Assembly (NCBI RefSeq): GCF_003254295.1
Contig: NZ_QKZO01000002.1
Location: forward strand, 390,820-454,819
Direction of reading: 5' to 3'
Length of the DNA stretch: 64,000 nt
From: Rhodobacter capsulatus
GTDB lineage: Bacteria; Pseudomonadota; Alphaproteobacteria; Rhodobacterales; Rhodobacteraceae
Numbering within the stretch: position 1 is the first letter of the stretch; every line of letters begins with the position of its first letter. Below the pieces are notes generated by a model. That model ran no database searches and had not been told where the DNA came from. It worked only from the letters and a program-made list of their open reading frames with translations. The position numbers and the translations under genes were made by a program. Below, piece by piece: positions 49,331 to 56,669 of the stretch.

Positions 49331-49676
49331 CCTCGCTACCGCGCTGGGGCTGAAACGTTCGGGTAACTCGCTCCGGGATATCGACGCTCGCGCGGAAATT
49401 GCCGTGTATCTGGTCGCGGTTGCCAGAACTGCCCCGGTTTCGGCACTGCCGCCGCCGCAGGCGGCAGAGACCCTGCGCAGGGCGTTCGAGCGGTGGTGCG
49501 CGGCAGTCTGGCCACTCTACTCTGAACGCCCTACTGCCCCCACCATCGGTCAACCCGGCGAAAGTTTTTGGCGCATTTGCGCGTATCGCCTCGCCCGGCC
49601 GTTGCCGAACGAGGCTCGCATAGCCGCGTTAATCGCCGCGGATCGTCAGTCAGAAATTTCAACTTCCGACTGTTAA
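49173..49676 (+). CDS. Element protein of unknown function, overlapping frame
   Basis: Up to 167 residues; the start is uncertain because the first 40 codons overlap the previous gene. From about residue 30 it is plausible helical protein: RLQRLLRNWVEHDQGRRYDL, then ETLRRAFERWCAAVWPLYS. No family recognised. It is followed by 46 bases and a strong ribosome-binding site for the next gene. Confidence 0.5.
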   Translation: MIRGGCGLHRWPTPAAHSWHFARTAQPRRDAKAERLQRLLRNWVEHDQGRRYDLATALGLKRSGNSLRDIDARAEIAVYLVAVARTAPVSALPPPQAAETLRRAFERWCAAVWPLYSERPTAPTIGQPGESFWRICAYRLARPLPNEARIAALIAADRQSEISTSDC

Positions 49677-49722
49677 GATCGAAGCGTCGGGGGCACCTTT
49701 CGATGAAGAAAAGGAGCCTCCG

Positions 49723-50226
49723 ATGACCCCCATCGAAAGAAAATATTCGGAACTTGGCGCGCAGTTGCATGGGCGGGCGCCGATCCCCACCAGCGTGCCC
49801 TTGCCGCCCCCGACGATCCCGAAACCGGCGGTTCCGACCGCGCAGATGACGGTTCAGGGCATCGACCTTGCCCCCGCCGCCCGCCTTGGCGCTCTGGCCG
49901 CAGTGCGTGATCAGCACCGGGCGCGCGCCAGGATGGCCTCCGACAAAATGCACGCCATCCGCGAGCAAATTTCCGAGCGCGAACTGCGCATCAAGCTGGT
50001 CGCGGAACGTGCAACCCCCGGCTTCGAAATCGAAGTCGAAGCGCAAGTGGCTGTTTTGGAATCAGAAATTTCGCAGCTTCGCGCCGCGCAGATGACCGCG
50101 CAGGCCGAGGCGGCCGAGGCTGGCGAAGCCGCTGGCGAAGCCGACCGGCTGTTCAAGTCCGCCCTCAAATTCTGCGACGAACGCGGCATCACCGTTTCGG
50201 TTATTTTTGCTGGGGAGCGCCGCTGA
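49723..50226 (+). CDS. Coiled-coil element protein
   Basis: A 167-residue protein: a Pro-rich N-terminus (LPPPTIPKPAVPTAQ) and a long coiled coil from about residue 55 to 145 (KMHAIREQISERELRIKLVA, AVLESEISQLRAAQ). AAGGAG upstream is strong, suggesting high expression and a new translation unit. Could be structural or regulatory; no family recognised. Overlaps the next gene by one base (TGATG). Confidence 0.65.
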   Translation: MTPIERKYSELGAQLHGRAPIPTSVPLPPPTIPKPAVPTAQMTVQGIDLAPAARLGALAAVRDQHRARARMASDKMHAIREQISERELRIKLVAERATPGFEIEVEAQVAVLESEISQLRAAQMTAQAEAAEAGEAAGEADRLFKSALKFCDERGITVSVIFAGERR

Positions 50227-50747
50227 TGTTCGCGCAGAAGTCGAAAAAACCCATGTCTGTCAATGACCTGCTCGGCACTGTCGATGCGATGCGCGACCAG
50301 ATCGCAGCCCTTCGCGAAGATCGCACCCAAGTCGAAAATGCGCCCCGCCCGCTGGCCGAGGTCATGGGCGACCTCGATGATCACCTCGACTTCCTATCGA
50401 CGGCTTCCGTCGATGCGCCGGGGCTCCACGGCCTGCGGGCACGCGGTGTCCCCGTTGAACTGAAGGCATCTGCGCCGATCACGCTTGGCCTCTTGGTCGC
50501 CGTGGCGCGCGAACCCCTTCGCCGCATCCTCGAAGAGCAACTGGGCGACCTCGAAGCCGCCCGCCCGGGCATGGCCGAGGCCGACCGGCAAGCCCGGCTG
50601 GCCGAACTGGATGGCCAGATCCTGCGGGCCGAGATGGCCGAAGAAGGCGCGATCCGCGGTCTGGAAGGTCTGGGCGTCAGCATTCAGCGGCGGGCTGACC
50701 TGAACCCGCTGGTCGCGCTGGCTGCCGATCAGGCCCTCGCGGGGTAA
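50226..50747 (+). CDS. Helical element protein of unknown function
   Basis: A 173-residue protein with two helical regions (MSVNDLLGTVDAMRDQIAAL; MAEADRQARLAELDGQIL) around a more hydrophobic middle (ITLGLLVAVAREPLRRILEE). It is coupled to the previous coiled-coil protein by a one-base overlap, so the two may form a complex. No family recognised. The last gene before a 370-base noncoding gap. Confidence 0.65.
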   Translation: MFAQKSKKPMSVNDLLGTVDAMRDQIAALREDRTQVENAPRPLAEVMGDLDDHLDFLSTASVDAPGLHGLRARGVPVELKASAPITLGLLVAVAREPLRRILEEQLGDLEAARPGMAEADRQARLAELDGQILRAEMAEEGAIRGLEGLGVSIQRRADLNPLVALAADQALAG

Positions 50748-51117
50748 CGGAATGCACGACATGGCGCCCGGTCTGGCCTCCTACCGACCCCGCTTTGTCG
50801 TGAAGACGTGCGCTGGGGTTGGCGCGCGCACGGCCCGGGTGCCCCTGCGCCCGGGCCATCACCCACACCGCCCACCGAAAGAGCCATCAGGAAGGCCGCG
50901 GGCGCACCTCTTGCGCGATGGCTATGCACCTAGAGGGCAAGGCGGGAGAGCCGCCCACGGCCCGCTGCGTGGCGCTGCTGGGCACCCCGCCCCCCCCTTA
51001 GGGACCGTATCCGGCCCCCCCGGCGCACGCGGCACTTCGGTGGCCCGGGTTTTCACCGATTTTCAGACCCCAGAATTTGCATTTTGGTTTGGTTTGCAAC
51101 CACGAAATGAGGACGAA
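50748..51117. other. Noncoding gap between replication-side and packaging-side genes
   Basis: 370 bases without a convincing ORF. It has a perfect hairpin GGCCCGGG / CCCGGGCC (about 50836-50861) with no T-run, two long C-runs near 50990-51020, and an AT-richer end before 51118. It separates the two functional halves and could hold a promoter, a packaging (cos/pac) site or a small RNA. Nothing decisive is seen. Confidence 0.5.
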
Positions 51118-51306
51118 ATGAACGAAAAACCCCAACAAAATAGGGCGATTGCCGAAAATCTGGACCCGCGCGCCCTTCGCGCCGCGCTGCAGGACAGGCA
51201 GGCGTCCCGTCCCGGTCTGGCCCAACTGCTCGACCGCGCCGCCGCGCAGATCCGGCCTGCCGGAGAGGCGCCGACCGGGAGTGAAGTGGATGATCGTGAT
51301 GACTGA
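51118..51306 (+). CDS. Small element protein
   Basis: A 62-residue protein with GAGG five bases before the ATG. Helical core RALRAALQDRQASRPGLAQL. The frame is open far upstream, but those codons lie in the hairpin/C-run region and lack protein-like composition. First of a rightward run of six genes that contains the scaffold-like and terminase-like proteins. No family recognised. Confidence 0.6.
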   Translation: MNEKPQQNRAIAENLDPRALRAALQDRQASRPGLAQLLDRAAAQIRPAGEAPTGSEVDDRDD

Positions 51307-51532
51307 ATTGCATGACTCCGCCCGGCAGTTCGTGGGTTTCGGCCATCCGCGCGAGGCGTTGAAGTTGTTAGCGACCGCGTCGCTGACAATTTCGAACGTG
51401 GCGCTGGTGCGCCAGTTTCTCGCGGCGTGGCCGCAATTTCAGTCGGTCAAACACGCCGTCACGTTCCGCGCCGTCGCCACTGCACGCACCGAGGCGGTAG
51501 AAGCCCTCACCGCCGCGCGCATCGAGAAATGA
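51290..51532 (+). CDS. Small element protein
   Basis: An 80-residue protein, ATG at 51290 with GGGAG upstream and a 17-base overlap with the previous gene; ATG at 51299 is an alternative. Helical with repeated Ala-Thr-Ala segments (ALKLLATASLTISNVALVRQ). No family recognised. Eleven bases before the scaffold-like gene. Confidence 0.6.
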   Translation: MIVMTELHDSARQFVGFGHPREALKLLATASLTISNVALVRQFLAAWPQFQSVKHAVTFRAVATARTEAVEALTAARIEK

Positions 51533-51543
51533 AAGGACTAGAA

Positions 51544-52335
51544 ATGACCCCGGAAGCCATCAAGCAAGAAGCCGCGCGCCGTGCCATGAACGAACCTGGC
51601 CTTTCCGCGTCCCAAAGGAAGGCTTTCGCCGCCAAGGTGGAGGCCGATCTGCGCGCCGAGGCCGATGCCGCCGCGCAGGCGCAGTCCGCCGCCGCCGAGA
51701 AGGCCGAGGCCAGCGCCGAACGGGCGAGGGTGTCGGGCGTGATCCGTGTTGGTGCCGATCTTGGCCGCGCCCGGCAGGCCGCCCGTCTTGCGCTGACCAC
51801 GGCACTTGACGCCTCTGGGGCGAAGGCGCTGCTCTCGACCCTGCCGACCGACATGCAGGCCACGCCAGAGGCGCTGGCGATCCCATCTGAAATCGGCAAC
51901 TTCGGCACCGTCGCCACGCAGGTCGAGCGGCGCCGCATCGCCTCAATCCTTGGCCACGAGGCAGCCGGTGGCAGGTTCCAGACCGCCACCGCCCTTGCCT
52001 TTTCGACCGGCCTCGACGTGACGCAGGCCGTGGCCGCGCTGCTGGCCGTGCCACGGCAGGAAGCGCAGCACTACCAGAGCCTCGAACAGCGCAGCCGCGA
52101 CGCGGGCGAATTCGGCGCGGACCTTTCGGGTGGTGCGGGCCGGTCGCAGGGTGAACGCACCACGGCCATGTGGAGCAAAGCAGTCGCAGCCGCGAACGCC
52201 AGCATCGGCGCGGCCCCCGCGCCCGCCACCGACACGCCCCCCGCGAACCCGTTCATGAATGACGCGGAACGCGCCGCCCTGAGCGGCGCTGCCGGGCTGG
52301 CCGGTGCGGCGCTGGCCGATCTGGGGCGGGGGTGA
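51544..52335 (+). CDS. Capsid-scaffold-like protein (C-terminal region of prohead protease, without the protease)
   Basis: A 263-residue protein. N-terminal helical, Ala/Glu-rich coiled-coil part (residues 1-57). Then two copies of a roughly 44-residue unit: residues 59-102 (ERARVSGVIRVGADL ... ALLSTLPT) and 128-171 (ERRRIASILGHEAAGGR ... AALLAVPR). The unit resembles the segment after the S49/ClpP domain in phage prohead proteases, which serves as scaffold (as in lambda C/Nu3). The protease itself is absent. AAAGGA precedes the ATG. It lies two bases before the first small-terminase-like gene. The match is from pattern memory; other helical proteins are possible. Confidence 0.55.
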   Translation: MTPEAIKQEAARRAMNEPGLSASQRKAFAAKVEADLRAEADAAAQAQSAAAEKAEASAERARVSGVIRVGADLGRARQAARLALTTALDASGAKALLSTLPTDMQATPEALAIPSEIGNFGTVATQVERRRIASILGHEAAGGRFQTATALAFSTGLDVTQAVAALLAVPRQEAQHYQSLEQRSRDAGEFGADLSGGAGRSQGERTTAMWSKAVAAANASIGAAPAPATDTPPANPFMNDAERAALSGAAGLAGAALADLGRG

Positions 52336-52337
52336 TC

Positions 52338-52838
52338 ATGGCCGCGCCCGCCGATTTGCCGCCCGATGCGATCACCACCGAGGCCGCTGCGCGTCTGCTC
52401 GGCCTCGGGCAAGAACGGGTGCGGCAACTCACCAAAGCCGGGTATGTGCCGCGCATCGCACGTGGCCACACGACCATCGGGGGGGCCATTCAAGGCTATA
52501 TCCGTTTTCTGAAATCCGAGGCCCGGAAAACCCCAGCCTCAACCGCCGCCAGCCGGTCGCACGATGCAAAGGCGGCGCTGATCGCCGCCTCGACGGCCCG
52601 GAGAAAGGCCGAAATGATCGACCTGAGTGAAGCCGAGGCAGTCGTCACCCGGATCGCCCGCACCTCCTGCACCCGCCTGCGCCGCGTTCCGGTTGGGGCC
52701 AAGCTGACCGGCCAGACGAGAACCACCCTCGCCACCGAGATCGCCGAAGCGGTCAAGGCTATCGAAGCTGCCCGCGACCGTGCGCTGGCGGCGCTGACGA
52801 CCGGCGATCTTCGTGACCTCGGGGGTGGCGATGACTGA
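52338..52838 (+). CDS. Nu1-like terminase small subunit homologue 1
   Basis: A 166-residue protein. The N-terminal winged helix (TEAAARLLGLGQERVRQLTK, AGYVPRIARG) and GAIQGYIRFLKSEAR match phage lambda Nu1-type DNA-packaging proteins. A helical dimer region follows with the characteristic ARRKAEMIDLSEAEAVVTRI. Small terminases recognise the packaging site; a large subunit is absent here, so it would have to work with one supplied by a helper phage. Overlaps the next gene by 8 bases. Confidence 0.65.
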   Translation: MAAPADLPPDAITTEAAARLLGLGQERVRQLTKAGYVPRIARGHTTIGGAIQGYIRFLKSEARKTPASTAASRSHDAKAALIAASTARRKAEMIDLSEAEAVVTRIARTSCTRLRRVPVGAKLTGQTRTTLATEIAEAVKAIEAARDRALAALTTGDLRDLGGGDD

Positions 52839-53322
52839 CGCGCCCCTTCCGCGATCCGTCGCCCGCCTGATGGCGCAGGTCATGCCGTTTGAAATTGCGG
52901 CGCGCGAACTGCGCGCGCCCGCCTCGGTGATCCGTCAGGCCTCGGGCGCCAATGGGCGCATTGCCTTCTCTGATGCCGTCGCTGCCGCAGTCACTTTCTA
53001 CCGCGCCAAGATCAGCGACGACGCTTTCGAACGTGCGCTGCGTCCGACCCGGCCCGGCCCCCGCCCTGGACAATACGGCCCGCCGCCTGAGCGCCTGCGC
53101 CTGCGTCGTGACGCTGCCTGCGCCGCCCAGCACCTCGCCACCGAGATCGAAGCTCAAACCCACCGCCTTTCCGCCGTGGCCCGCGCCCAAGCCCCGGAAG
53201 GCCCCGCCGATGCCCGCCGTGTCGCCAGGCTGGGCCAAGACCTTGAAGGGCTGGCAGCGGCCCTCGCGAAGCGTAACTCCCGCGCCCTCCGGGGCCTCGG
53301 ACCCAAGGAGATCAAGGGATGA
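52831..53322 (+). CDS. Element protein between the two terminase-like genes
   Basis: A 163-residue basic protein. The N-terminal 70 residues (VARLMAQVMPFEIAARELRA then NGRIAFSDAVAAAVTFYRAK) could be an HTH-like domain; the rest is helical and Arg-rich. It overlaps both neighbours (8 and 4 bases). Possibly a third DNA-packaging or DNA-binding factor, but no family recognised. Confidence 0.6.
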   Translation: MTDAPLPRSVARLMAQVMPFEIAARELRAPASVIRQASGANGRIAFSDAVAAAVTFYRAKISDDAFERALRPTRPGPRPGQYGPPPERLRLRRDAACAAQHLATEIEAQTHRLSAVARAQAPEGPADARRVARLGQDLEGLAAALAKRNSRALRGLGPKEIKG

Positions 53323-53765
53323 CCACCCCCAAGCCGACCGCCACCATCACACTTGCCGGACTTCGCAGGCTGACCGGGGCCGAGGCGGGCGAGTTGGAAA
53401 GCATGATCGCGGCGGGCACGCTGCCAGCTCTCGACGGCGACCGGCTGCCAATGGTCGAAGCGGTTCAAGCCTTCTTGCATCATCTCAGGGATACCGCCCG
53501 CACCGCCAGCGCCAGCGCGGCGATGGCCCGCGCCCGTGATGCCAGAGCCGAGGCATCCGAACTCGCCCTGGCGATTTCCCGCCGTGACCTTGTGCCGGAT
53601 GCAGAGGCCGAAACCGCCGCCGATTACGTCTGCGGCGTGATCGTGGACCGGGTTGGCGGCATGCCTGCCCGCGTCACCCGCGATCTTCGCGACCGGCGCC
53701 GGATCGAGGAAACCCTGCGGGCGGCGCAGGAGGGCATCGCGGCTGATCTGGCCTCCGACACCTGA
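53319..53765 (+). CDS. Nu1-like terminase small subunit homologue 2
   Basis: A 148-residue protein with the same layout as the 52338 product: N-terminal helix-turn-helix region (LRRLTGAEAGELESMIAAGT), then MVEAVQAFLHHLRD, then helical ARDARAEASELALAISRRDL and VPDAEAE, corresponding to the Nu1 linker and dimerisation helices. The first domain is more diverged than in homologue 1. Ends the operon, followed by a strong terminator. Confidence 0.55.
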   Translation: MTTPKPTATITLAGLRRLTGAEAGELESMIAAGTLPALDGDRLPMVEAVQAFLHHLRDTARTASASAAMARARDARAEASELALAISRRDLVPDAEAETAADYVCGVIVDRVGGMPARVTRDLRDRRRIEETLRAAQEGIAADLASDT

Positions 53766-53789
53766 TCGGTGGGGCGGTGGCTTGGGACA

Positions 53790-53820
53790 GGGGCGGCATC
53801 GTGCCGCCCCGTTTCGTTTC
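53790..53820 (+). terminator. Terminator of the packaging-side operon
   Basis: A perfect 9-base stem GGGGCGGCA / TGCCGCCCC (53790-53798, 53802-53810), loop TCG, followed by GTTTCGTTTC. Confidence 0.8.
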
Positions 53821-53953
53821 CGGCGCGGGCACGGGATGGCGTTTGCAATTCGAGAGACTTCTGCCCTCAGCGATACGCCGCGTTATTGAATGATACGCTT
53901 TTCAGTGCTATTTGAAGCACTCTGGAAGGCACCTCTTTTCGGCGGTGGAAAGC

Positions 53954-54202
53954 ATGGCGAACGTAATTCATGCCGGGGTGACGGCGAGTGTCACCGAACT
54001 CAAGCGCGACCCGATGGGCACGATGGCCGCCGGGCAAGGTGCTGCGGTGGCGATCCTGAACCGCAATCAGCCCGCGTTCTACTGCGTGCCTGCGGCGGAA
54101 TATGAGGCAATGGTCGAGCGCCTGGAAGATGCCGAACTGAATGCGCTGGCCGATGCCCGCGCGGGCGGCCCCTTCGTGCGCGTGTCGCTGGATGACCTAT
54201 AG
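53954..54202 (+). CDS. Phd/RelB-type antitoxin
   Basis: An 82-residue antitoxin: N-terminal DNA-binding part (SVTELKRDPMGTMAAGQGAA, VAILNRNQPAFYCVPAAEYE) and a C-terminal toxin-binding tail (LADARAGGPFVRVSLDDL). The pattern is that of StbD/Phd-type proteins. It overlaps the toxin by 11 bases. Autoregulation is expected; repeated GATACG words at about 53875 and 53893 are a possible operator. Confidence 0.85.
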   Translation: MANVIHAGVTASVTELKRDPMGTMAAGQGAAVAILNRNQPAFYCVPAAEYEAMVERLEDAELNALADARAGGPFVRVSLDDL

Positions 54203-54476
54203 TCTTGAGTTTCACGAAAGCGCCCTGAAGGAATGGAAGGCGCTTGGGGCATCGGTGCGCGAGCAATTCAAGAAGAAGCTGGCCGAGCGGCTGGAAAGCC
54301 CTCATGTGCCCGCGTCACGGCTGCATGGCGCGCAGAACCGTTACAAGATCAAGCTGCGGGCCTCCGGGCATCGCCTTGTCTATGAGGTGCGGGATGCGCA
54401 GATCGTGGTGGCGGTGATCGCGGTGGGCAAACGGGAACGCAACGCGGTGTATCGGGCCGCAGCCAAGCGCCAGTAG
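54192..54476 (+). CDS. RelE/ParE-type toxin
   Basis: A 94-residue toxin with the RelE fold: YSLEFHESALKEWKALGAS, LHGAQNRYKIKLRASGHRLV, YEVRDAQIVVAVIAVGKRER. RelE members cleave mRNA on the ribosome. With the antitoxin just upstream it forms a maintenance or anti-phage module. Confidence 0.87.
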   Translation: MTYSLEFHESALKEWKALGASVREQFKKKLAERLESPHVPASRLHGAQNRYKIKLRASGHRLVYEVRDAQIVVAVIAVGKRERNAVYRAAAKRQ

Positions 54477-54488
54477 ACGGGGGCAGGA

Positions 54489-54626
54489 ATGATCCGCGAC
54501 ACGATGACCGGCCCGGGGGCGGATGACGAGGCGACGGGTTCGCAGATCGCGCAGGCCCGGCCCTTCGCGGAGGCTTTCCCGGCGCTGGCCGAGGCGATGC
54601 GCAAGGCTTCCGGCCTAACCGCCTGA
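54489..54626 (+). CDS. Possible small protein downstream of the toxin
   Basis: A 45-codon frame, ATG at 54489 directly after AGGA, ending TGA. The second half (PFAEAFPALAEAMRKASG) is amphipathic and helical. Whether it is expressed is unknown; it is followed by 185 bases without a gene. Confidence 0.35.
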   Translation: MIRDTMTGPGADDEATGSQIAQARPFAEAFPALAEAMRKASGLTA

Positions 54627-54811
54627 TAGATGGTCGGATCGACGGAGGGGCCCATTTCTGGCCCACTGACGCGCCTCTTGCCCTGATGGCCGAGAGAGGT
54701 AGCGGGAACCCGAAGATGCGCACCACGCGCGAGCCTATGGCCGCTGCGGCCTTTCCCTGCCCTTGAGCGGGTGCCATCTTGTCGCATCCCCATAGCAGGA
54801 GGCAGCCGCCC

Positions 54812-55384
54812 ATGAACGCCCGAGCAACCGTGCGCAATCCCGAAATGGCCGCGCTCTTGGAGCAATACAGCGCCCGCTTCAATGCGCGCCGTGCCGAGGC
54901 CTATGCAGCCGCGAACGCCGCCCCCGAGCAATGGACCCCGAAGGCGGTGGGGGAAACCATGATCGAGGCCCTGCGCTGGGCGCAATGGGCGGCTGGCCGG
55001 GTCGGGTCGGGCGGCATCAAGACAGTGGCGCTGCCCTTCGTCGTGACGTTGGACGAACACCTTGCGAATGGCTGGGGCCTGCCAGAAACCGCGGGCGACG
55101 ACGAACCGGACCCCCGGCGGCTGCGGGTGATGCCCTCGCCCGTACAGGTGGCCCGCCATGAAGCCGCCCTCGATTGGCCCCGGCAATACCTGCGCGACCA
55201 TGAGGGCAGCGCCCGCATCCTCACCCTGTGGCTGCGCTGCAAGATCACCCGCAAGCCCTTCGATGCTGCCGTGAAGGCCCGGGGCACGATCAGCCGAACA
55301 ACGGCCTATGCTCTACGCGACCGGGCGCTGTCCGTCATTTCGCAGGGGCTCGACCGCGACGGGGTGCCGCATCACCGGCCTTGA
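54812..55384 (+). CDS. DUF6362-like helix-turn-helix protein
   Basis: A 190-residue protein with AGGAGG before the ATG. The C-terminal half (RHEAALDWPRQYLRDHEGSA, then GTISRTTAYALRDRALSVIS) ends in an HTH resembling the DUF6362 family often found beside phage packaging genes. The N-terminal half has an acidic helical start and a central beta-rich part. Function unknown, probably DNA-binding. Confidence 0.55.
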   Translation: MNARATVRNPEMAALLEQYSARFNARRAEAYAAANAAPEQWTPKAVGETMIEALRWAQWAAGRVGSGGIKTVALPFVVTLDEHLANGWGLPETAGDDEPDPRRLRVMPSPVQVARHEAALDWPRQYLRDHEGSARILTLWLRCKITRKPFDAAVKARGTISRTTAYALRDRALSVISQGLDRDGVPHHRP

Positions 55385-55464
55385 CCTTGCAGAGGCGGGC
55401 GAGGGCCGCAATGGTTGCCTCAGGTGCCCTTGCTCCCCGAACCACCACCACGGCGACGGCACCG

Positions 55465-55486
55465 GGGGCGGCTTCATGGCCGCCCC
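55465..55486 (+). terminator. Hairpin after the DUF6362-like gene
   Basis: GGGGCGGC / GCCGCCCC, 8-base stem with a 6-base loop. No real T-run follows, so termination is uncertain. Confidence 0.4.
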
Positions 55487-55512
55487 TTCCCGTTCCCGGC
55501 ATAGGCGCCCCC

Positions 55513-56151
55513 ATGGCAGAGATCGCCGAGAACCTGCACCGCCGGGAACTGGGGGAGATCGAGCGCGCCGAACTGATGGCCAGGTGGGTCGAGATCACCG
55601 CCGCAAAGCAGGACGCCAAGGAAGCGGCAGCAAAGGCTCAGGCAGATCAATCGCGCCAAGTTGGCGCGATTGAAAGCAAGCGCGCCGATGGCAAGGGGCA
55701 CCGTAAGCAAGGCGGCATCAAACAGGCCGCCCGTGAGATCGGCGTCCCTGAACAGACCGTTCGCCGCGCTGTGAAGATCGCTGCCCTCGCCCCCGAGGCG
55801 AAGAAGCTGGCGAAGCGCCTGAAGGCCCCGCAGGCAGTCTTGCTTGAGGCGGCGAAGCACGACGTTGCAGACGATCAAGTGGCGGTGATCCGTGGGCGGA
55901 TGCAGGAGAGCGCCGTTAAGATCGCGGCGCTTTCGCCCGTGCTTGAGCATCCGCACTTCGGAAAAAAGGTTCGCTGGTCGCGAGTGGCCAAACTGTCGCA
56001 AGAAGTCACGATAACGATACCTTTCGTTGAGGAATCTGCGCGAGGATGCAATATTGGTCTTGCGCTTCGGGAACTTGCTTTCCGAGCAAGGGGAACGGAA
56101 TGGCTTACAACGCACGCAAAGCAGCCCAAACAATCGCCTTCTTCGCTATGA
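55513..56151 (+). pseudogene. Truncated ParB-like protein
   Basis: The frame from ATG 55513 begins MAEIAENLHRRELGEIERAE, which matches the end of the ParB N-terminal (ParB/sulfiredoxin) domain, and continues with the HTH region (HRKQGGIKQAAREIGVPEQT, VRRAVKIAALAPEA). The N-terminal CTPase part is missing and no ribosome-binding site is seen. After about residue 130 the sequence no longer looks ParB-like and its end overlaps the Panacea gene. Most likely a remnant of a phage ParB-like gene; a short regulator made from the HTH part is possible. Confidence 0.55.
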
Positions 56152-56663
56152 AGAACGGCGAGCGTCCGCTTGAGGTCATCAAGGCTGTAAAGCTGGTCTA
56201 TCTTGCCGATCGTGAAAGCATCCGCCGGTTTGGTTTTCCGATCCAAGACGAAAGCCGGGTTTCGATGCCGCATGGCCCCGTGAACTCTGAAACCTATTCG
56301 ATGATCAACGGCGAATATGACACCGCAGCCTCCGGCTGGGCGGACTTCGTACGCGACCGCGAAGACAACAACCTTTCGTTGGCGCGCGACAATCTCACCG
56401 AAGACGACCTTGATGAATTGAGCGATGCCGACGTTGAAGTTCTGAATGCCGTCTGGGATCGCTTCGGCCACATGGGCAAATGGCAACTGCGCGACTGGAC
56501 ACATGTTCAGGCCAATGTGCCGGAATGGGAAAACCCCGGCCGGTCTTCTTGGCTCATTCCTCTCGAACGTATGATGGCTCACCTTGATGTTCAGAACGTC
56601 GAAGAGCAGGCAGCCGCCGTCCGCGACTTTGATCGCATCGACACTCTGTTCCGGGCGCTCTGA
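56100..56663 (+). CDS. Panacea-domain (SocA/DUF4065-like) antitoxin
   Basis: A 187-residue protein with the Panacea pattern: AAQTIAFFAMKNGERPLEVI, KLVYLADRESIRRFGFPI, SMPHGPVNSETYSMINGEYD. Panacea domains act as versatile antitoxins or as ClpXP adaptor-like proteins (SocA). AAGGGG precedes the ATG. Its partner follows 6 bases later, so it very likely forms a two-gene toxin-antitoxin pair. Confidence 0.8.
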   Translation: MAYNARKAAQTIAFFAMKNGERPLEVIKAVKLVYLADRESIRRFGFPIQDESRVSMPHGPVNSETYSMINGEYDTAASGWADFVRDREDNNLSLARDNLTEDDLDELSDADVEVLNAVWDRFGHMGKWQLRDWTHVQANVPEWENPGRSSWLIPLERMMAHLDVQNVEEQAAAVRDFDRIDTLFRAL

Positions 56664-56669
56664 AACTTG

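Noticed and set aside
50752-51117. An ORF filling the gap before 51118
   Set aside because: Pro/Arg/Gly-rich with C-run codons and no ribosome-binding site; only the 3' part from 51118 looks like protein.
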